Source: Bdellovibrio sp.
GTDB lineage: Bacteria; Bdellovibrionota; Bdellovibrionia; Bdellovibrionales; Bdellovibrionaceae
DNA: 41,301 bases
Direction of reading: 5' to 3'
Assembly (NCBI GenBank): GCA_014376935.1
Contig: JACMQO010000109.1
Span: forward strand, 1-41,301
Every line of letters begins with the position of its first letter. Position 1 is the first letter of the stretch. The position numbers were made by a program, and so were the translations under genes. The notes under the pieces are model-generated. The model was given only the letters and a program-made list of their open reading frames with translations. It had not been told where the DNA came from and made no database searches. Shown in pieces: positions 8,855 through 17,376 of this stretch.

Positions 8855-10288
8855 TTGAGTACAAATACTCCTGTTCTTTTCGCAGATTTAAATTTAATTG
8901 AACCTTTGCAGCTGGCTTTAAAGAAGTCTGGCTACACCACCCCGACTCCGATTCAGGTGCAAGCGATTCCTCACCTGCTACAAGGTAAGGATCTATTAGG
9001 CTGTGCCCAAACGGGTACGGGTAAAACGGCGGCGTTTGCGTTACCGATTTTAAATCGTTTAGCGATGCAGTGGTCAAAACCACCTCCAAAAAGCACGACT
9101 GTTTTGGTTTTAACGCCAACACGTGAATTAGCTTTACAAATTTTCGAAAGCTTTAATACGTACGGAGAAAATTTAAATTTAAAATCAGCCGTCATCTTTG
9201 GCGGCGTTGGACAAGGTCCACAAGTTAAAGCGCTTTCAACGGGCGTTGATGTTTTGGTTGCGACTCCGGGTCGTTTATTAGATTTAATTTCGCAAAATCA
9301 TTTAACATTACGAAACGTAAAAACTTTCGTATTAGATGAAGCTGATCGTATGCTTGATATGGGTTTCATCCGTGACATCCAAAAAGTATTAACGATGATT
9401 CCTAAACAACGTCAGACTTTGTTTTTCTCGGCAACGATGCCTGCGGATATCGAGCGTTTAGCGTCTTCAATGTTAACAAATCCCGTTCGTATCGAAGTAA
9501 CTCCGGTTTCTTCAACAGCTGAAAAAATTGATCAGCGCTTAATGTACGTTGATAAATCTCAGAAAAAAGATTTACTTCGCTTTGTTTTAAATGATCCGTC
9601 TTTAAAACGCGTGATTGTTTTCACACGAACAAAACACGGTGCGAACCGCGTTTCTGAATTACTTGTTAAAAATAAAGTTCCGTCAGAAGCCATTCACGGT
9701 AACAAGTCACAAAATGCCCGTCAGCGTGCTTTAGATGCTTTCAAAGCCGGAACGATCCGCGTATTGATCGCAACTGATATCGCGGCCCGCGGTATTGACG
9801 TGGATGGAATCACTCATGTAATCAACTACGAAATTCCAAACATTGCTGAAAGCTATGTTCACCGTATTGGTCGTACGGCCCGCGCAGGCGCTGAAGGTTC
9901 AGCGATTTCTTTCTGTGACGCTGAAGAGCGCGCGTTCATTCGCGACATCGAAAAAGTCATTGGGCAGTCAATTCCCGTTGATAAAAATCACCCCTACCAT
10001 TCAGTTCAAGTTGAAAATGCCAAAATGATGTCTTCAGGAAAAGCGAAAGCGATGATCGAAGGCGCGGGTCGTGCTGAACGTCGTGGCGAAGGCGGCGGTG
10101 GTGGCGGACGCAGATTTGGCCAAGGTGGCGGCGGCGAAGGAGCCCGCGGCAACAATAACGGTCCTCGTAGACCAGCCGTAACAACAGGCGCCGGCGGCCA
10201 ACCCCGCGATGAATCAGGTCGCCCCCACGTGGGTTTAGAAAAACCAAAACCAAAGAAAAGACTTTTTGGTTTCGGTCGCCCGAAGTGA
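8855..10288 (+). CDS. rhlE: DEAD-box ATP-dependent RNA helicase (RhlE-like) with a Gly/Arg-rich C-terminal tail; TTG start
   Basis: PTPIQVQAIP, AQTGTGKTAAFALPIL, PTRELALQI, VATPGRLLDL, DEADRMLDMGF, FSATMP, ATDIAARGIDVDGITHVINYEIPNIAESYVHRIGRTARAG. Tail contains GGGGGGRRFGQGGGGEGARGNNNG. Confidence 0.93.
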   Translation: MSTNTPVLFADLNLIEPLQLALKKSGYTTPTPIQVQAIPHLLQGKDLLGCAQTGTGKTAAFALPILNRLAMQWSKPPPKSTTVLVLTPTRELALQIFESFNTYGENLNLKSAVIFGGVGQGPQVKALSTGVDVLVATPGRLLDLISQNHLTLRNVKTFVLDEADRMLDMGFIRDIQKVLTMIPKQRQTLFFSATMPADIERLASSMLTNPVRIEVTPVSSTAEKIDQRLMYVDKSQKKDLLRFVLNDPSLKRVIVFTRTKHGANRVSELLVKNKVPSEAIHGNKSQNARQRALDAFKAGTIRVLIATDIAARGIDVDGITHVINYEIPNIAESYVHRIGRTARAGAEGSAISFCDAEERAFIRDIEKVIGQSIPVDKNHPYHSVQVENAKMMSSGKAKAMIEGAGRAERRGEGGGGGGRRFGQGGGGEGARGNNNGPRRPAVTTGAGGQPRDESGRPHVGLEKPKPKKRLFGFGRPK

Positions 10289-10321
10289 TTTCGATTTAAT
10301 TCAAATTTAAGCTTTAAAACT

Positions 10322-10347
10322 AAACCCACCTAACGGTGGGTTTTTTA
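10322..10347 (+). terminator. Rho-independent terminator after the helicase gene
   Basis: AAACCCACC-taac-GGTGGGTTTTTT. Confidence 0.85.
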
Positions 10348-11256
10348 TTTCTTAGACGAACACTGTTTTAACAGTTCAAGCCCTTGCTTAATCGTTTGCG
10401 CCGAAAATATTTCGCCCTTAATCAGACTAAAAATTTTTCTTTTTTCTCTTCCTTCTAGATGACAAAAGCCGGCCTGCGCGTAACAATCCGGATGTGAATC
10501 AAAGGCAGCGCTTTTTACTTTATCGCACCGCTCACTTGTTTCACTTAAAGCCTTAGAACTTTCAAAGCTTCGCTTTTGTAGACACTGAAAAACTTCGGTC
10601 ACCCACGCTTTTCCTGGTGGTGTTTCCATTTCGTTTAATAGTTTGAATTTACTGCCACTACAGTATTTATAACCGTAACTTAAATTGTAGCCATCCAATC
10701 CACAGGGATTTTTTTGCTCTTGGCAAAGATAAAAATCGCACGTCCCGATCAGGCTGTCGCAAGATTTTTTTTTAACAAGTTCATGACTAAATAGGCCGAT
10801 CACTTCGGTTGCAAAACCATCACCCACTTCGAAACGAAGTTGAGACAAAACTTCGAGCGAATCAGGTGCAAAAACATCCGGTCGGTTTTTGATGTAGTCG
10901 CCGGCCTTCTTTTCAGTTCTTTGAACATGGGCTCCATTTTCAATTTGATGAATTGAAAACAAAACAGACTCTGGTAATGAAGAAGCAATTTCAGAAATGG
11001 CGTGCAAATCTTCTTGAGGAATATCTTTTAAAAATTCAACATGATCACAATTATTAACTGGCAAATAATAGACCGACTTGGTTGCGGTTTTTACAAAATG
11101 ATCCCAATCAAAGTAATAACTTTTTCCAGCATTGGAATAGCAATTTACAAATTTATTTTCATCATAATGGATCGTGTCTGCATAAAGGCTAAAGCCAGAA
11201 AGACAAACTAAAATAGAAGTAAATAAAGAAAATAAAGAAAATAATTTTGGCGTCAT
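10345..11256 (-). CDS. hypothetical secreted Cys-rich protein
   Basis: Signal peptide MTPKLFSLFSLFTSILVCLSGFSLYA. Start moved from 11274 to 11256 because AAGGATCT precedes that ATG. Many Cys in the mature part. Confidence 0.65.
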   Translation of the reverse strand: MTPKLFSLFSLFTSILVCLSGFSLYADTIHYDENKFVNCYSNAGKSYYFDWDHFVKTATKSVYYLPVNNCDHVEFLKDIPQEDLHAISEIASSLPESVLFSIHQIENGAHVQRTEKKAGDYIKNRPDVFAPDSLEVLSQLRFEVGDGFATEVIGLFSHELVKKKSCDSLIGTCDFYLCQEQKNPCGLDGYNLSYGYKYCSGSKFKLLNEMETPPGKAWVTEVFQCLQKRSFESSKALSETSERCDKVKSAAFDSHPDCYAQAGFCHLEGREKRKIFSLIKGEIFSAQTIKQGLELLKQCSSKK

Positions 11257-11394
11257 AAGATCCTTAGCGGGCAAGGCATTTTCAAAATGCTAGTGTACAC
11301 ACTTCAATCGAAAGTTACGCCTGTAATGATTATGACGTTCGTGAACTAATTACCTAACCAAGCGACGTTTTGGCAGAAAACAGACCGCTTAGAT

Positions 11395-11434
11395 AAAAAA
11401 ACCCACAATCCGTAAGGCCTTGTGGGTTTTAAAA
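11395..11434 (-). terminator. Rho-independent terminator after the 11450-12016 gene
   Basis: On the minus strand: AAAACCCACAA-ggccttacgga-TTGTGGGTTTTTTT. Confidence 0.85.
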
Positions 11435-11449
11435 TTGAAAAAAAATAGA

Positions 11450-12016
11450 TTACCAACAAGGGCTTTGACGAACGATCACTTTTTGAGTCGTGTTCGAAAC
11501 ACCCGCAAAATGCGCAACCGCATCGACGTCAGCATTCAGATCTAACTGCATGTCACGTTTAACAGTGCTCATGTAGTATTCTGTCTGTTGTTGACCGATC
11601 ACATTCACTGGACGAGTAAAACAACCTTGTGGCGTACAAACATTTTCGTAACGAGTCGTTTGACAGCTGATGTATTCAACTCTGTTTTCAGAACGTGTTT
11701 CATCTGTTTTATTCACGCCCGTCACGCCAAATGGCTGACCTGATTGAGACGATTTGATTTCAAAAGTTCCGTTATCAGGAATTGAAGTTCCTTTAGGGAT
11801 GTTGATCGAAATTTTTGTCGACTTACCCGCAGATTTTAATGTGGCGATCACTTCTTTCTTTTTGAAATTTAAAGATGTGTCGTAAGAACCTACGGCAATT
11901 GTTTGTGTTCCATCTTCAGTTGTCGCGCTAAAACTTTTTAATACGTTTAACGTTCCACCGATATCTTCACAACCTACGATAAATAATGCGCATGCAGCGA
12001 CTAATAACTTTTTCAT
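11450..12016 (-). CDS. hypothetical lipoprotein
   Basis: MKKLLVAACALFIVGCED lipobox; paired Cys motifs (SCQTTRYENVCTPQGC); clear AAGGAG Shine-Dalgarno. Confidence 0.7.
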   Translation of the reverse strand: MKKLLVAACALFIVGCEDIGGTLNVLKSFSATTEDGTQTIAVGSYDTSLNFKKKEVIATLKSAGKSTKISINIPKGTSIPDNGTFEIKSSQSGQPFGVTGVNKTDETRSENRVEYISCQTTRYENVCTPQGCFTRPVNVIGQQQTEYYMSTVKRDMQLDLNADVDAVAHFAGVSNTTQKVIVRQSPCW

Positions 12017-12022
12017 ATAATG

Positions 12023-12069
12023 CTATCTCCTTAAAAAATGTTTCTTCGTTGAAACCTTTAAGTAGATAG
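12023..12069 (-). promoter_or_regulatory. leader hairpin pairing the Shine-Dalgarno of the 11450-12016 lipoprotein gene
   Basis: Minus strand: CTATCTACTTAA-AG-GTTTC-aacgaa-GAAAC-ATTTT-TTAAGGAGATAG-CATTAT-ATG. Outer arms pair 11 of 12 positions and contain AAGGAG; inner arms GTTTC/GAAAC. Confidence 0.6.
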
Positions 12070-12098
12070 TAGCGATGACGACAACAGAACAACAAGTC

Positions 12099-12749
12099 CT
12101 ATTCGACTAACTTTCGTAATGCGTCACCGTCTGATTTTTCAGTTTTCTCAACTTGATTTTGCAACGTGGCCATAGACCGCTTGATACGATCTTTCAGAAA
12201 GGCCTCAGAGACAACTGGATCTAAAGATGTCAATGAAGAGATCGCGATGTCCTTTTGTGGATAGGCCGCAATGCCTTCAATGGCCTGCGCTTTTAAAACA
12301 GATTCGAGTTGCCGTTTGTTATTTTCTGAGCTTGTTACCGGCCGTAGGACAAAGCTTTCAAGTTGCTTCAACGATTCAACTGTTTGGTGGCGCGAAATAA
12401 GTTCGACCGCTAAAGTTCGTTGATCTTCGTCAGCTTTTTTATCAGACATCACTTCTGACAATTTTTTCAAATCCGCATTTGAAAGGTTTTTAGCGACATC
12501 TTGGATTTGATCATCCGACTGCTCTAAATTATTTTGTGCTAATTGAGCCAACTGCTGATCTATTTTTTGAGAGGATTTTAATTCTTTGTTTGAATTCGAA
12601 GTGGGCACAGAGCTATTTTTTGCGACCGGCAATGTTCCATTTTTAATTTGTTTTGCAATCGTGCGTGCATTTCTTTGGGCTAAATCGAATTCAACCAAAA
12701 CCACGGCGATGATTAGAATTAAACTAAATATCCAGAACGACTTTTTCAT
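12099..12749 (-). CDS. hypothetical protein with an N-terminal membrane anchor and helical repeats
   Basis: Hydrophobic N-terminus MKKSFWIFSLILIIAVVLVEF, then a Lys/Gln/Leu-rich helical region. Confidence 0.65.
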   Translation of the reverse strand: MKKSFWIFSLILIIAVVLVEFDLAQRNARTIAKQIKNGTLPVAKNSSVPTSNSNKELKSSQKIDQQLAQLAQNNLEQSDDQIQDVAKNLSNADLKKLSEVMSDKKADEDQRTLAVELISRHQTVESLKQLESFVLRPVTSSENNKRQLESVLKAQAIEGIAAYPQKDIAISSLTSLDPVVSEAFLKDRIKRSMATLQNQVEKTEKSDGDALRKLVE

Positions 12750-12764
12750 TGAACGTGTTACCTA

Positions 12765-12790
12765 CCTCTTAAAGGCTACCCTTTAAGAGG
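12765..12790 (-). promoter_or_regulatory. perfect 11-bp inverted repeat between the lytic transglycosylase gene and the 12099-12749 gene
   Basis: CCTCTTAAAGG-4 nt-CCTTTAAGAGG; the distal arm ends 15 nt before the ATG and contains the purine-rich AGAGG. Confidence 0.6.
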
Positions 12791-12806
12791 AATGTTTCAA
12801 CAAAAA

Positions 12807-13505
12807 TTAGATTGTTTCACGAATTTTTTGTAGCTCTTCATAAATTGATAAGTAATTAACAAAGACTCTTTCGTAATACGGGTGAGCAATCTTTGATGCT
12901 GCAGGCAGGCGGTGCAGGTTACCCATTCCCATGTTGTAAGCATTAATATAGTGGGCACTTTCAGCATTTAAAGCTTTCTTTAAGTAATCAAAATACAAAG
13001 CTCCGACTTGCGCATTGTATGACGGGTTCTTTAAGGCTTCAGCGCCTTTCCATTTGAATTTCTTTTTGCCCGTGATCCACGCAGCCGTGACGGGTTTGAT
13101 TTGCATTAAACCTATTTCACCGTGCGTACCGATCGCGTTCGGGTTGAACCGGCTTTCTGTTTTCATAACGGCTAATAAGAACACGGGATCATATGAATGC
13201 GATTTACCTAATTCGATCACCGTTTTAGTTAGCTCTGCAGCATCTAAACTTGGATTTTCAGACGTAATGTATCTTTGAATATAAGATTCAAAATCGCTAT
13301 CACCTTCAAATTGCTTCGCAACCGACCCTTCATAAGAAGTTTTTAATAACTCTTGAGCATGTTGCACACGTTCACTGTCATTAAATGCAGGTAAGATTTC
13401 TTTTTTAATAAAAGTTTGGCAGCTTTGATTGAATAAAAAAAGCACAGACAAAACAGCGAATACCAGCATTTGTTTTTTTGTGTTTCTCATTTTAGACCAA
13501 TTCAT
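12807..13505 (-). CDS. lytic transglycosylase (SLT domain), putative lipoprotein
   Basis: LFNQSC lipobox-like; 'YDPVFLLAVMKTESRFNPNAIGTHGEIGLMQIKPVTA', 'YNAQVGALYFDYL', 'HYINAYNMGMGNLHRL' are SLT motifs. Confidence 0.92.
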   Translation of the reverse strand: MNWSKMRNTKKQMLVFAVLSVLFLFNQSCQTFIKKEILPAFNDSERVQHAQELLKTSYEGSVAKQFEGDSDFESYIQRYITSENPSLDAAELTKTVIELGKSHSYDPVFLLAVMKTESRFNPNAIGTHGEIGLMQIKPVTAAWITGKKKFKWKGAEALKNPSYNAQVGALYFDYLKKALNAESAHYINAYNMGMGNLHRLPAASKIAHPYYERVFVNYLSIYEELQKIRETI

Positions 13506-13780
13506 AAAAGCCTCTCTTTTTGGTGAACTGCTTTCTTAACCCTTTACATTACAATTCACAGACCAAACTTGCGTTTCAAAAGCGAACTCGGTAAGTGGCT
13601 AGAACCACTTGGTTCCTAAATTGACGCGCCTTTAACACGAACTGAAAAAGGATATAGTTTTGGGTGTATGGAAAGTCTTATACAGTGAAGATTAGATAGG
13701 CAGTCATTCTGAGACCCAGAACAAAAAGGGGCGGATCGGCACGCCTATGGCGATTTTTAACTCGAATAAAAAGAAGTCAG

Positions 13781-13796
13781 TCTGAGAATTCTCAGA
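13781..13796. repeat. perfect 16-bp palindrome TCTGAGAATTCTCAGA
   Basis: Equal to its own reverse complement; lies in the 400-bp intergenic region 13506-13907. Confidence 0.7.
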
Positions 13797-13824
13797 TTAG
13801 AACTAGAAAATAGTGTCACACAAT

Positions 13825-13865
13825 GAAAAAAAGGCCCACGGCTAAAAACCGCAGGCCTTTGAAAA
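13825..13865 (-). terminator. Rho-independent terminator after the DUF3465-like gene
   Basis: Minus strand: AAAGGCCTGCGGTTTTTAGCCGTGGGCCTTTTTTTC. Confidence 0.85.
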
Positions 13866-13907
13866 GACTAAGTTATCTAAATTTATTGAACGTGCGAACC
13901 CAAAAAA

Positions 13908-14354
13908 TTACTGGCAGTAAACGTGGCCGCCCAATTCGATGAAACCATCGGGACGTGTATGACGTGGATCTTTGTGTGTCCAGTGAACTAAACCCGATGC
14001 TTTTCCAGTTGGAATGAATTGTCCACCCACTGAAACAACGTCGCCGATTTTAACAGGAACTTTTTCACACATATCTAAATTTGAAACGATCATGATCACG
14101 CGACCGTTTGAAAGCTTCACGTTGAATTTTTGGTGTGGAAGACCTTGGTTGTCATCTTGTAACAACTGGCTCACAACTAAACCTTTTGCTGTTAAAAAAC
14201 TAATGTTCTTTTGATTTTGAACGGCTTGAACTAAAGCGGCGTCGTCCGTTGCGATTTGGCCCGGAGCAGGTTGTTGTACAGGTTGTTTTCTTGCGAAAGA
14301 GGTTGAAGAAAGACCGATCACGAACGCAACAAATAGAACTTTAATTTTTGACAT
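13908..14354 (-). CDS. DUF3465-like secreted protein
   Basis: 'LLQDDNQGLPHQKFNVKLSNGRVIMIVSNLDMCEKVPVKIGDVVSVGGQF...GLVHWTHKDPRHTRPDGFIELGG' resembles DUF3465. Confidence 0.85.
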   Translation of the reverse strand: MSKIKVLFVAFVIGLSSTSFARKQPVQQPAPGQIATDDAALVQAVQNQKNISFLTAKGLVVSQLLQDDNQGLPHQKFNVKLSNGRVIMIVSNLDMCEKVPVKIGDVVSVGGQFIPTGKASGLVHWTHKDPRHTRPDGFIELGGHVYCQ

Positions 14355-14467
14355 GAATTCCCCTCAGAATTATTTACGAGTCCTCAAAGAAGCCTCTTGC
14401 GGGACATCCTTATTCAAACCGAGAACAGATTCAAGTTAAGAATTCATCAAAACAGTAATAATAATGA

Positions 14468-14944
14468 CTATTTAAACTGAATGTTCAAAATGACAACAGT
14501 TTCATCGCCGCCTGGCTTCTTTATGACAACTTCGTCATCTTTCTTTTTACCCAGCAAAGCGCGCGCTACGGGCGACTTCCAAGAGATCTTTCCTAAAGAA
14601 ATATTAAACTCATCCGCGCCGACGATTTGATAAACAATTGTATCTCCATTTTCGTTTTCAACGGCGACGGTCGCTCCGAAAATGATGGTTTCTGATTTTA
14701 ATTTTTTTGGATCAATGACTTCAGCGGCTTCCATTCTTTTTTGTAAAAAATAAAGACGCTTATCGATTTCACGCAGCCGGCGTTTACCGTAAATGTAGTC
14801 TGCATTTTCAGATCGATCGCCGTTACTGGCCGCCCACTGGACGACTTCAACAAGTTTCGGCCTTTCGCCGTTCAATAGATCCGTGTACTCTTTGCGTAAG
14901 ACTTCAAAGCCTTCCGGAGTGATATAATTTTTATCGTCAGCCAT
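14468..14944 (-). CDS. transcription elongation factor GreA/GreB family
   Basis: 'YITPEGFEVLRKEYTDLLNGERPKLVEVVQWAASNGDRSENADYIYGKRRLREIDKRLYFLQKRM...', 'ISWKSPVARALLGKKKDDEV'; GreB-like. Confidence 0.93.
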   Translation of the reverse strand: MADDKNYITPEGFEVLRKEYTDLLNGERPKLVEVVQWAASNGDRSENADYIYGKRRLREIDKRLYFLQKRMEAAEVIDPKKLKSETIIFGATVAVENENGDTIVYQIVGADEFNISLGKISWKSPVARALLGKKKDDEVVIKKPGGDETVVILNIQFK

Positions 14945-14959
14945 ACGTTCAAGTCTAAG

Positions 14960-16225
14960 TTAAACTTTTAAACTTAGTCCATCTTTAAGTGCCGATTTCA
15001 TGGCGCGGAAAGCTGGAATAAAGCTGATTAGGATTGCTAACCCCATCATAACGAAAATGTAGATGATTTCAGAGGTCGCAAATAACGGAGGCTCTAAATA
15101 AAGACCGAATTTCACTTGAAGCCAAGAACCTAAAGCCCATTCAATCACAACTTTAATCGCACAGGCTAGAATAACCGCGATCCCCGTCAAGACAACAGTC
15201 TCTAGAACAATCAGTCCTAAAATATGTTTTAAAGACGCCCCCAAAACACGTAAGATCGCCATTTCGCGGCGCCGCTCGTTTAACGACGTCATTAATGCAA
15301 TCAGCATCGACATCAATCCAACAAGCATCACTAAAAACGAAATACTTTTTAATATTTTTTCGATTGATGAAAGACTTTGCCACAATTCAGAAAGCACCAC
15401 GCCTGGAATAACCGCTAATAGGGGCTCTTCTTTATATTCATTGATTTCGCGCTGTAATCTTAATGTATCGATCCGATTTTTTGTACGTAAGAAAAAAGTG
15501 GTAATCATTTTCGGAGTGACCATTTCGGGTTTAATTTGTGCGACCGCAATCTGTTTATCTTTTGTCGGAGCGCTGCCACTTTGCCAATCTAAGTGAATCG
15601 CCTCCATCGCTTCTAATGAAATATACAGGGCGCGATCGATATTCGTACCCGTCGGTTTTAAAATACCAACAATGTGAAACGGCTTATCATCGTGGGCTTG
15701 AATCGAATCGCCCGTCGTTGAACCGTGTGCGATAACGACACGATCACCAATTTTGTATTTCAATGTCTCGGCCACGTCCGCGCCGACAACCACATCAAAA
15801 TAGCCTTTGAATACTTCGCCTTCGGCAAACACGATACTTTCTTTTGATCTAAATTGATAATGCTTAAAAAAATCTTCATTCGTCGCAACGACGCGAAAAC
15901 CGCGGTGGCCATCGCCTAAACTATACGGAATTGTCCAATCCACTTCAGGGCGTGACTTGATGTCATTATAAGTTTCGATCGAAACATTGTTTGTCGCTTG
16001 GCCTAAATTAAAAATAGAGTACAACACGATATTTAAAGGCCCTGAACGTGCGCCGACGATTAAGTCGACACCCGAGATACTTTGCGTAAATCCTGTTTCA
16101 GCCGCGCGGCGGATGCGTTCGACCGACATCAACAACACTAAACTTAGCATCATTGCAAATACCGTTAACGAAGTAGCCAGCCTTCTGTTTTTTAAAGACT
16201 TCCAAGCTAATTTAAACCAATTCAT
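14960..16225 (-). CDS. ABC transporter permease, FtsX/MacB-like
   Basis: N-terminal TM, MacB_PCD-like region with 'SGVDLIVGARSGPLN', C-terminal FtsX TMs 'RRREMAILRVLGASLKHILGLIVLE'. Confidence 0.9.
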   Translation of the reverse strand: MNWFKLAWKSLKNRRLATSLTVFAMMLSLVLLMSVERIRRAAETGFTQSISGVDLIVGARSGPLNIVLYSIFNLGQATNNVSIETYNDIKSRPEVDWTIPYSLGDGHRGFRVVATNEDFFKHYQFRSKESIVFAEGEVFKGYFDVVVGADVAETLKYKIGDRVVIAHGSTTGDSIQAHDDKPFHIVGILKPTGTNIDRALYISLEAMEAIHLDWQSGSAPTKDKQIAVAQIKPEMVTPKMITTFFLRTKNRIDTLRLQREINEYKEEPLLAVIPGVVLSELWQSLSSIEKILKSISFLVMLVGLMSMLIALMTSLNERRREMAILRVLGASLKHILGLIVLETVVLTGIAVILACAIKVVIEWALGSWLQVKFGLYLEPPLFATSEIIYIFVMMGLAILISFIPAFRAMKSALKDGLSLKV

Positions 16226-16899
16226 ACCAAGGCCTCAGTTTTCATATGAACACTGTTTAAGGCTTGAAGGCTGATCGAACGGTCAAATAATTTTTCAATC
16301 GTGCGATCGTGACTGACAAATAAAACGGTCGTTTGATCTTCGCGGCAAAAGTGAAATAATAATTCTAAAAACTTTTCTCGATGATCATAATCTAAGGCCG
16401 AAGTCGGCTCGTCAGCTAAAATAACTTTCGGCTTTTTAAGTAAAGCACGCGCGGCCGCAACCCGTTGTTGCTGCCCGACCGAAAGATCGGTGACGGCCCG
16501 ATTTAAAAATGGTCTTAATCCCAATTCATTCACCAATTTATCAAACCGCGCTTGATCTAGTTCTTGATTTGAAAACATCAAAGGCAATAATAAGTTTTCT
16601 GTGACTGATAAGTACGGAATTAAATTAAAACTTTGAAAAATGTAACCGATATGGTCGGCACGAAATTGATCTAGTCCAGAAGATTTTTTTTGCGCAAATG
16701 ATTCGCCCAAAACTTTTAAATCACCAGACTGAACTTGTAAAACACCCGCGATTAATTCTAACAAAGTTGATTTACCCGAACCGCTAGGCCCGAATAAAAA
16801 AACGATTTCACCGGATTTGACTTCAAAATCTTTTAGATCAAGAACCGGCGTGGTGCCGTAAGAAAATTTTAAATTTTTAAACTCTAAGGCGTTTTGCAT
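16222..16899 (-). CDS. ABC transporter ATP-binding protein, LolD/MacB-type
   Basis: Walker A GPSGSGKST, signature LSVGQQQRVAAARALLKKPKVILADEPTSALD, VSHD. 4-bp overlap with the permease. Confidence 0.94.
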   Translation of the reverse strand: MQNALEFKNLKFSYGTTPVLDLKDFEVKSGEIVFLFGPSGSGKSTLLELIAGVLQVQSGDLKVLGESFAQKKSSGLDQFRADHIGYIFQSFNLIPYLSVTENLLLPLMFSNQELDQARFDKLVNELGLRPFLNRAVTDLSVGQQQRVAAARALLKKPKVILADEPTSALDYDHREKFLELLFHFCREDQTTVLFVSHDRTIEKLFDRSISLQALNSVHMKTEALV

Positions 16900-17348
16900 C
16901 AGTGATACGCTTCGACTTCATCGCCCGCTAGCTCAAAGCTGACTTCACCGTACTGCGATCTTTTAGTTGAAATTTTAAATTCTCCGTACACCCAAATTGG
17001 GGCGCCAACGGCTGCGTTGACACCTTTTTTCATTTTCACGTAAACCATTTGGTTCGGCGGCGGGGGTGGAACATGAATACACGCTTGCGGGCTGGGCACT
17101 AATAAAAATTCGGTCACCTTACGGTCGTTGTCTTCTAAAGGCACCATGAAGCCTGGAATTTTAATTTGCTTACCGTTTAATTCTTGCAGTTCGGTCGTGG
17201 CTTTGTTCGACATGTAATCCATCTGTCCTAACAGGCGCCAATCCACTTCGATCCCAGTGCCTCGCCCGGTGCTGGATAATAAGTAAACTCCGCCGCCAAG
17301 GGCTGCTGAAAAAACCAAAAGTGCTGCTAAAATCCATTTCATATTCAT
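16899..17348 (-). CDS. DUF3299 domain-containing protein
   Basis: '[74 protein letters not shown]'. Start shortened from 17405 to the signal-peptide ATG at 17348, avoiding overlap with divergent hisS. Confidence 0.85.
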   Translation of the reverse strand: MNMKWILAALLVFSAALGGGVYLLSSTGRGTGIEVDWRLLGQMDYMSNKATTELQELNGKQIKIPGFMVPLEDNDRKVTEFLLVPSPQACIHVPPPPPNQMVYVKMKKGVNAAVGAPIWVYGEFKISTKRSQYGEVSFELAGDEVEAYH

Positions 17349-17376
17349 AGCATTTAGGATAGGCTCGATTTCATCT

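Noticed and set aside
8823-9122. Minus-strand 99-aa ORF over the helicase start
   Set aside because: Overlaps strongly conserved DEAD-box coding sequence; no RBS or signal.
10006-10329. Minus-strand Pro-rich ORF opposite the helicase tail
   Set aside because: Artefact of the Gly/Arg-rich codons (GGC/GGT) of the helicase C-terminus on the other strand.
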